From positions 1,488,001 through 1,552,000 of the forward strand of contig NZ_LT629742.1 of assembly GCF_900104895.1 (NCBI RefSeq): DNA of 64,000 bases. The letters are read 5' to 3'. Of the stretch, positions 58,587 to 64,000 are shown piece by piece; the first letter of the stretch is position 1, and each line of letters opens with the position of its first letter. The position numbers and the translations under genes were made by a program. This stretch comes from Microterricola viridarii (lineage in GTDB: Bacteria; Actinomycetota; Actinomycetes; Actinomycetales; Microbacteriaceae). The notes under the pieces were generated by a model. It did not search any database, had not been told where the DNA came from, and saw only the letters and a list, made by a program, of their open reading frames with translations.

Positions 58587-59772
58587 GCCCGCTCAGCTGC
58601 ACCGCGGCCCGCTCCAACAGGTCGAACTTCTTGCAGTAGGCGAAGCGCAGCAGCGAGGAGTAGCCGGCTCGGCGCTCCGCGTGCACGAACGCGGTGATCG
58701 GAACGGCGACGACCCCGACGAGCCCCGGCAGCGCTCGGCAGAGCTCGGCGCCGTCGTCGAAACCGAGCGGCGCGGCATCCGCCACCACGAAATATCCGCC
58801 CGCCGGCCGGGACACGGTGAAGCCCGCCCGCAGCAGCCCGGCCGAGAGCACGTCGCGCTTGGCGGCCAACGTCGCCGCGATGCCGGTGAAGAAGGCGTCC
58901 GGCAGGCCGAGCCCGACGGCGACGGCCGGCTGAAACGGCGCGCCGTTGACATAGGTGAGGAACTGCTTGACGGCCAGGATCGCCGTGATGTGCTCGGCGG
59001 ATGCGCTCACCCAGCCGATCTTCCAGCCGGTCGTGTTGAACGTCTTGCCGGCCGAGCCGATGCTGATGGTGCGCTCGCGGGCCCCCGGCAGCGTCGCGAT
59101 CGGCAGGTGCGGCGTCTCGAAGGTGAGGTGCTCATACACCTCGTCGGTGACGATCAGCGCGTCGTGGGTGTGCGCGAGCTCGACGATCAGCTCGAGCGTC
59201 TCCCGCGGCAGCACGGCGCCGGTCGGGTTGTGCGGCGTGTTCACGAGGATGATCCGCGTGCGCTCGTTGACCGCGTCGCGCAGCTCGTCCAGGTCGGGCT
59301 GGAAGTCGGGGGAGCGCAGCGGCACCGTCGTGTGCACGCCGCCGGCCAGGGCGATCGTGGCCGCGTAGGAGTCGTAGAACGGCTCGAGGGTGAGCACCTC
59401 GTCGCCGGGCCGTACGTAGGCGAGGATGGTCGCCGCGATGGCCTCGGTGGCGCCCGCCGTCACGAGCACCTCCCGCTCGGGGTCGAGGCGGATGCCGTAG
59501 AAGCGGTTCTGGTGTTCGGCGATGGCCTCGAGCAGCACCCGCTGGCCGCGGCCGGGCGGGTACTGGTTCACGCCGTCGCTGATCGCGCGCCGCGCCGCCT
59601 CGAGGACCTCCTCCGGCCCGTCCTCGTCGGGGAAGCCCTGGCCGAGGTTGATGGCGCCGGTGCGCTGGGCCAGCGCGCTCATCTCGGCGAAGATCGTCGC
59701 CGCGACGCTGCCGTCTGCGGCGAGGAGTCCTGCACCGGCAGCGGTGCGCTGCCACGGGGCGAGTGCGCTCAT
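58573..59772 (-). CDS. Class I/II PLP aminotransferase (glutamine/methionine transaminase-like)
   Basis: This 399-residue fold-type I aminotransferase has INLGQGFPDEDGP near 41-53, NTPHNPTGAVL, VTDEVYEHLTFE, and the Schiff-base lysine K243 in SIGSAGKTFNTTGWKIGW. The GQGFPD entry is typical of kynurenine/glutamine transaminase K and YbdL-like enzymes; DapC-type annotation is also common. The facing omega-amidase-like gene supports a glutamine-dependent transaminase, because that pair pulls 2-oxo acid amination forward. The start at 59772 fits the family length. Confidence 0.88.
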   Translation of the reverse strand: MSALAPWQRTAAGAGLLAADGSVAATIFAEMSALAQRTGAINLGQGFPDEDGPEEVLEAARRAISDGVNQYPPGRGQRVLLEAIAEHQNRFYGIRLDPEREVLVTAGATEAIAATILAYVRPGDEVLTLEPFYDSYAATIALAGGVHTTVPLRSPDFQPDLDELRDAVNERTRIILVNTPHNPTGAVLPRETLELIVELAHTHDALIVTDEVYEHLTFETPHLPIATLPGARERTISIGSAGKTFNTTGWKIGWVSASAEHITAILAVKQFLTYVNGAPFQPAVAVGLGLPDAFFTGIAATLAAKRDVLSAGLLRAGFTVSRPAGGYFVVADAAPLGFDDGAELCRALPGLVGVVAVPITAFVHAERRAGYSSLLRFAYCKKFDLLERAAVQLSGLSAR

Positions 59773-59977
59773 CGGAATCCTGTCTGCTCAGTCTGCTCAC
59801 GCTCACTGCGGTTGCGCAGTCCCATCAGAGTACGCTGGCGAGTGGCATGAGTAGGCGAATCCCATCGTCGCGACTGCTCGGCCAAGCCTCAACCGATCCC
59901 AAGGTGGCTCTCAGCTTTCCCATAAAGATTGCACAGGGGCCGGGTGGATGCTTGAGCTTGCTTGGAAGGAGCAACCC

Positions 59978-61762
<1,785 letters not shown>

Positions 61763-61783
61763 CCCGCGCACCGCTCCTTCCCG

Positions 61784-61817
61784 CATCGCCGTCCGGCCTC
61801 TTGGCCGGGCGGCGATG
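61784..61817 (+). terminator. Terminator-like hairpin after the HtrA gene
   Basis: CATCGCCGTCCGGCC (61784-61798) pairs with GGCCGGGCGGCGATG (61803-61817), with one G:U pair and a TCTT loop. It lies 22 bases after the protease stop. Confidence 0.82.
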
Positions 61818-61872
61818 TTCGCGTTCGGCTCGCCTGATAAGCTCGCAAGTCCAGTTTCAACGAGTGGGAGAG

Positions 61873-62928
61873 ATGATCGACACGGTGTCGAATGACGCAG
61901 TCGCTGCGCTTCCCGGTGTTTCCTATGTGATGCCGGTGCTCAATGAAGTGACCCATGTGCGGGCTGCCGTCGACAGCCTGCTCAACCAGGACTACGCCGG
62001 CCCCTTCGAGGTGGCGCTGGCCCTCGGGCCGAGCATCGACGGCACCACGGAGCTGGTCGAGGACATGGCGCGGGTCGACCCGCGCATCCGCGTCGTGCAG
62101 AACGAGGTCGGCTCGACCCCGTCCGGCTTGAACGTCGCCATCCGCGCCTCCCAGTACCCCATCATCATCCGCGTCGACGCGCACTCCGTGCTGCCGCCCG
62201 ACTACGCGCGCATCGCCGTCGAGACGCTGCAGCGCACCGGGGCCGCCAACGTCGGCGGCATCATGGACGCCCGCGGCGAGAGCCCGTTCCAGCGCGCCGT
62301 CGCCCGGGCCTACGGCTCCCGGGTGGGTCTCGGCGGATCCTCCTTCCACATCGGCGGCGAGGAGGGGCCGGCAGAGACCGTCTACCTCGGCTGCTTCCGG
62401 CGAGAGGCCATCGAGGCGGTCGGGCTCTTCGACGAGCACATCAAGCGCGGGCAGGACTGGGAGCTCAACCGCCGGCTGCGGAAGGCCGGCGGCGTCGTCT
62501 GGTTCACCCCGAAGCTGAGGGTCACCTACCGGCCTCGGCCGAGCGTGAAGCGCCTGGTCAAGCAGATGCTCTCCACCGGGCTGTGGCGCGGCGAACTCGC
62601 CCGCCGCTTCCCCGACAGCAACGGCATCCGCTATTTCATCCCGCCGGTGATGGTCGTCGGCGTCGTCGTGGGCCTGCTGCTGGGCCTCGGCGGACTCGTT
62701 CAGGCGCTCGTGGGCGCCTGGCCCTGGCTGCTCTTCGGCCTGGCCGCCCCCGCCACCTACGCGCTGTTCGTGCTCGTGGCCGCGCTCGGCAACCTGCGTG
62801 TGCTCGGATTACGCAGCACGCTCTGGTTTCTCCTAGTGTTGCCGTGCATCCACTTTTCGTGGGGCATCGGATTCCTGCTCGGCTACCTCAAGCTGACCAG
62901 CAACATCACGGCACACAACGGAAGGTGA
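61873..62928 (+). CDS. Family 2 glycosyltransferase (ExoA-like), membrane-bound
   Basis: This 351-residue GT2 enzyme has SYVMPVLNEVTHVRAAVDSLL and the metal-binding IIRVDAHSVLPPDY (DxH instead of DxD). FRREAIEAVGLFDE and RGQDWELNRRLRKAGG follow. Two or three hydrophobic helices (VMVVGVVVGLLLGLGGLV, LFGLAAPATYALFVLVAAL, and IHFSWGIGFLLGYL) anchor the C-terminus. The type resembles succinoglycan ExoA. GTGGGAGAG precedes the ATG. It starts a run of three same-strand genes that looks like a surface glycopolymer cluster. Confidence 0.9.
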   Translation: MIDTVSNDAVAALPGVSYVMPVLNEVTHVRAAVDSLLNQDYAGPFEVALALGPSIDGTTELVEDMARVDPRIRVVQNEVGSTPSGLNVAIRASQYPIIIRVDAHSVLPPDYARIAVETLQRTGAANVGGIMDARGESPFQRAVARAYGSRVGLGGSSFHIGGEEGPAETVYLGCFRREAIEAVGLFDEHIKRGQDWELNRRLRKAGGVVWFTPKLRVTYRPRPSVKRLVKQMLSTGLWRGELARRFPDSNGIRYFIPPVMVVGVVVGLLLGLGGLVQALVGAWPWLLFGLAAPATYALFVLVAALGNLRVLGLRSTLWFLLVLPCIHFSWGIGFLLGYLKLTSNITAHNGR

Positions 62929-62930
62929 CC

Positions 62931-63743
62931 ATGGCGCAGGCAACACCCAGACAGGGGCGCCCCTCGTCGATCGCCGAACTGCGCGCCGTGGCCCAGCCGC
63001 CCGAGGTGCGCTCGCGCCGCAACGCGGAGCACTGGACGGCGTCCCTCTACCTCCGCGACATCTCCCCGTACCTGACCTGGATGCTGCTGAAGACGCGCAT
63101 CTCGGCGAACGGCGTGACCGGGCTGATGATCCTCGTCGGCTGGTCGACGGCCGCTGCCCTCCTCATCCCCGGCATCTGGGGGGCCGCGCTCGCGCTGCTT
63201 CTCGGCCAGCTGCAGATGCTCGTCGACTGCTCAGACGGTGAGGTCGCGCGCTGGCGCGGTACATCCTCCCCGGCCGGCGTCTTCCTCGACAAGGTGGGCC
63301 ACTACTCGACCGAGGCGCTGATCCCGCTCGCCCTCGGCATCCGCGCCGCCGCCTACCCGTTCGAGACGCCGGAGGACTTCCTCTGGACCACCCTCGCCGG
63401 GCTGCTGGCGCTCATCATCGTGCTGAACAAGGCACTCAACGACATGGTGCACGTCGCCCGCGCCAACGCCGGCCTGCCCAAGCTCGCCGACACGCACGGC
63501 GAGTCGGCCCCGACCGGCGGGCTCGTGGCCACGCTGCGCAAGATCGCCCGCTTCGTGCCGTTCCACCGGCTCTACCACTCGGTCGAGCTCACCATGCTGA
63601 TCTTCGTCGCCGCGCTGGTGGGGCTCATCGCCGGCCAGCCGATCACCGACCGGGTGCTGCTCATCGCCCTCGTGCCGCTGTCGTTGCTCGCCCTGTTCGG
63701 GCACTTCCTCGCGATCATGGCGTCCAAGCGTGTCCGCTCCTAG
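62931..63743 (+). CDS. CDP-alcohol phosphotransferase family membrane enzyme
   Basis: This 270-residue integral membrane protein has the CDP-alcohol phosphotransferase signature at 99-124: D99, D102-G103, A106-R107, G116 and D120 at the canonical spacings. At the last position, where the family has the catalytic Asp, it has H124 (DKVGHY). Several hydrophobic helices follow. The family joins a CDP-linked alcohol to a second alcohol, as in phospholipid or glycopolymer synthesis. It starts two bases after the GT2 stop, and its own stop overlaps the next GT2 gene by 14 bases, so it is cotranscribed with them. Confidence 0.87.
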   Translation: MAQATPRQGRPSSIAELRAVAQPPEVRSRRNAEHWTASLYLRDISPYLTWMLLKTRISANGVTGLMILVGWSTAAALLIPGIWGAALALLLGQLQMLVDCSDGEVARWRGTSSPAGVFLDKVGHYSTEALIPLALGIRAAAYPFETPEDFLWTTLAGLLALIIVLNKALNDMVHVARANAGLPKLADTHGESAPTGGLVATLRKIARFVPFHRLYHSVELTMLIFVAALVGLIAGQPITDRVLLIALVPLSLLALFGHFLAIMASKRVRS

Positions 63744-64000
63744 CCTGCCCACCGTCGGCGTCGTCGTCCTGACCCAGGGCACGCGCCCAGCCGATCTGGA
63801 CCGGGGCCTCCGCAGCATCCTGGCCCAGCAGGGCGTCGTGCTCGACGTCGTCTGCGTCGGCAACGGCTGGCAGCCCACCGGCCTGCCGGAGGGCGTCAAG
63901 GCGCTCGGCCTGCCGGAGAACCTCGGCATCCCGGCCGGCCGCAACCGGGGCGTGCCGGAGGTGTCCGGCGAGTACCTGTTCTTCCTCGACGACGACGCCA
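63730..64000 (+). CDS. Family 2 glycosyltransferase, 5' part (cut by window end)
   Basis: A GTG at 63730 opens a frame continuing to the window edge (90 residues). It begins VSAPSLPTVGVVVLTQGTRP and contains VCVGNGWQP, ENLGIPAGRNRGV and LFFLDDDA, which are nucleotide-binding and DxD features of GT2 enzymes. The gene overlaps the CDP-alcohol phosphotransferase stop by 14 bases. The 3' part lies beyond the window, so length and acceptor are unknown. Confidence 0.88.
   Translation, partial: MSAPSLPTVGVVVLTQGTRPADLDRGLRSILAQQGVVLDVVCVGNGWQPTGLPEGVKALGLPENLGIPAGRNRGVPEVSGEYLFFLDDDA

Overview
The window is high-GC bacterial chromosome. One sampled 60-base line at 26881 has 43/60 G+C. Coding is dense, GTG starts are frequent, and GGATGCC/GGCATCC words recur. 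Gene content and order point to an actinobacterium, most likely Microbacteriaceae. Two blocks follow the Mycobacterium tuberculosis order as I remember it. One is mrp / DUF1003 / MgtE-like CBS protein (15.1-18.8 kb). The other runs from the rhlE-type helicase and ferritin-like protein (23.4-26.6 kb), through DUF3107, adnA, adnB, nudC, uvrD2, a ThiF-like protein and a DUF2342 protein, to a Lon/PDZ protease and a UPF0182 protein (30.7-48.8 kb).

Layout. 0-8.6 kb: end of an unknown gene, alanine dehydrogenase, asparaginase II, OsmC protein, secreted transglycosylase-like protein, plsC, dxr, an SDR-like epimerase and an RseP-type site-2 protease. 8.6-9.5 kb: an 880-base non-coding repeat block. 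9.5-15.1 kb: an aldehyde dehydrogenase diverging from an MFS transporter plus a sphingosine-phosphate-lyase-like PLP enzyme, with a candidate operator between them, then a DUF1254/DUF1214 protein. 15.1-30.5 kb: mrp/Mg-sensor block, lipoprotein, aminopeptidase P, EEP phosphatase, PHP phosphatase, DEAD-box helicase, cupin, ferritin-like protein, acyl-CoA ligase, DUF559 protein, VOC/AraC pair. 30.4-48.8 kb: DNA-repair and envelope core. 48.8-53.7 kb: repeats, two initiator tRNA genes, and a lower-GC island of about 3.8 kb bounded by a 54-base direct repeat that begins at the tRNA 3' end. 53.7-64 kb: SulP transporter, agmatinase, GNAT, DUF1772 protein, an omega-amidase-like hydrolase facing an aminotransferase, an HtrA-like protease, and the start of a surface-polymer cluster (two GT2 enzymes around a CDP-alcohol phosphotransferase).

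No CRISPR array, prophage or named defence system was seen. The most distinctive signals are non-coding. Six intergenic palindromes share one rigid geometry (GGGAGGC-N12-GGGAGGC-N18-GCCTCCC-N12-GCCTCCC, 70 bases) and all lie 3' of genes. A second 54-base palindrome occurs twice around the DUF559 gene. A 26-base perfect inverted repeat lies downstream of adnB. The most interesting gene set is the lyase-like / aldehyde dehydrogenase / MelB-like transporter divergon, which looks like a lipid-amine catabolic module.
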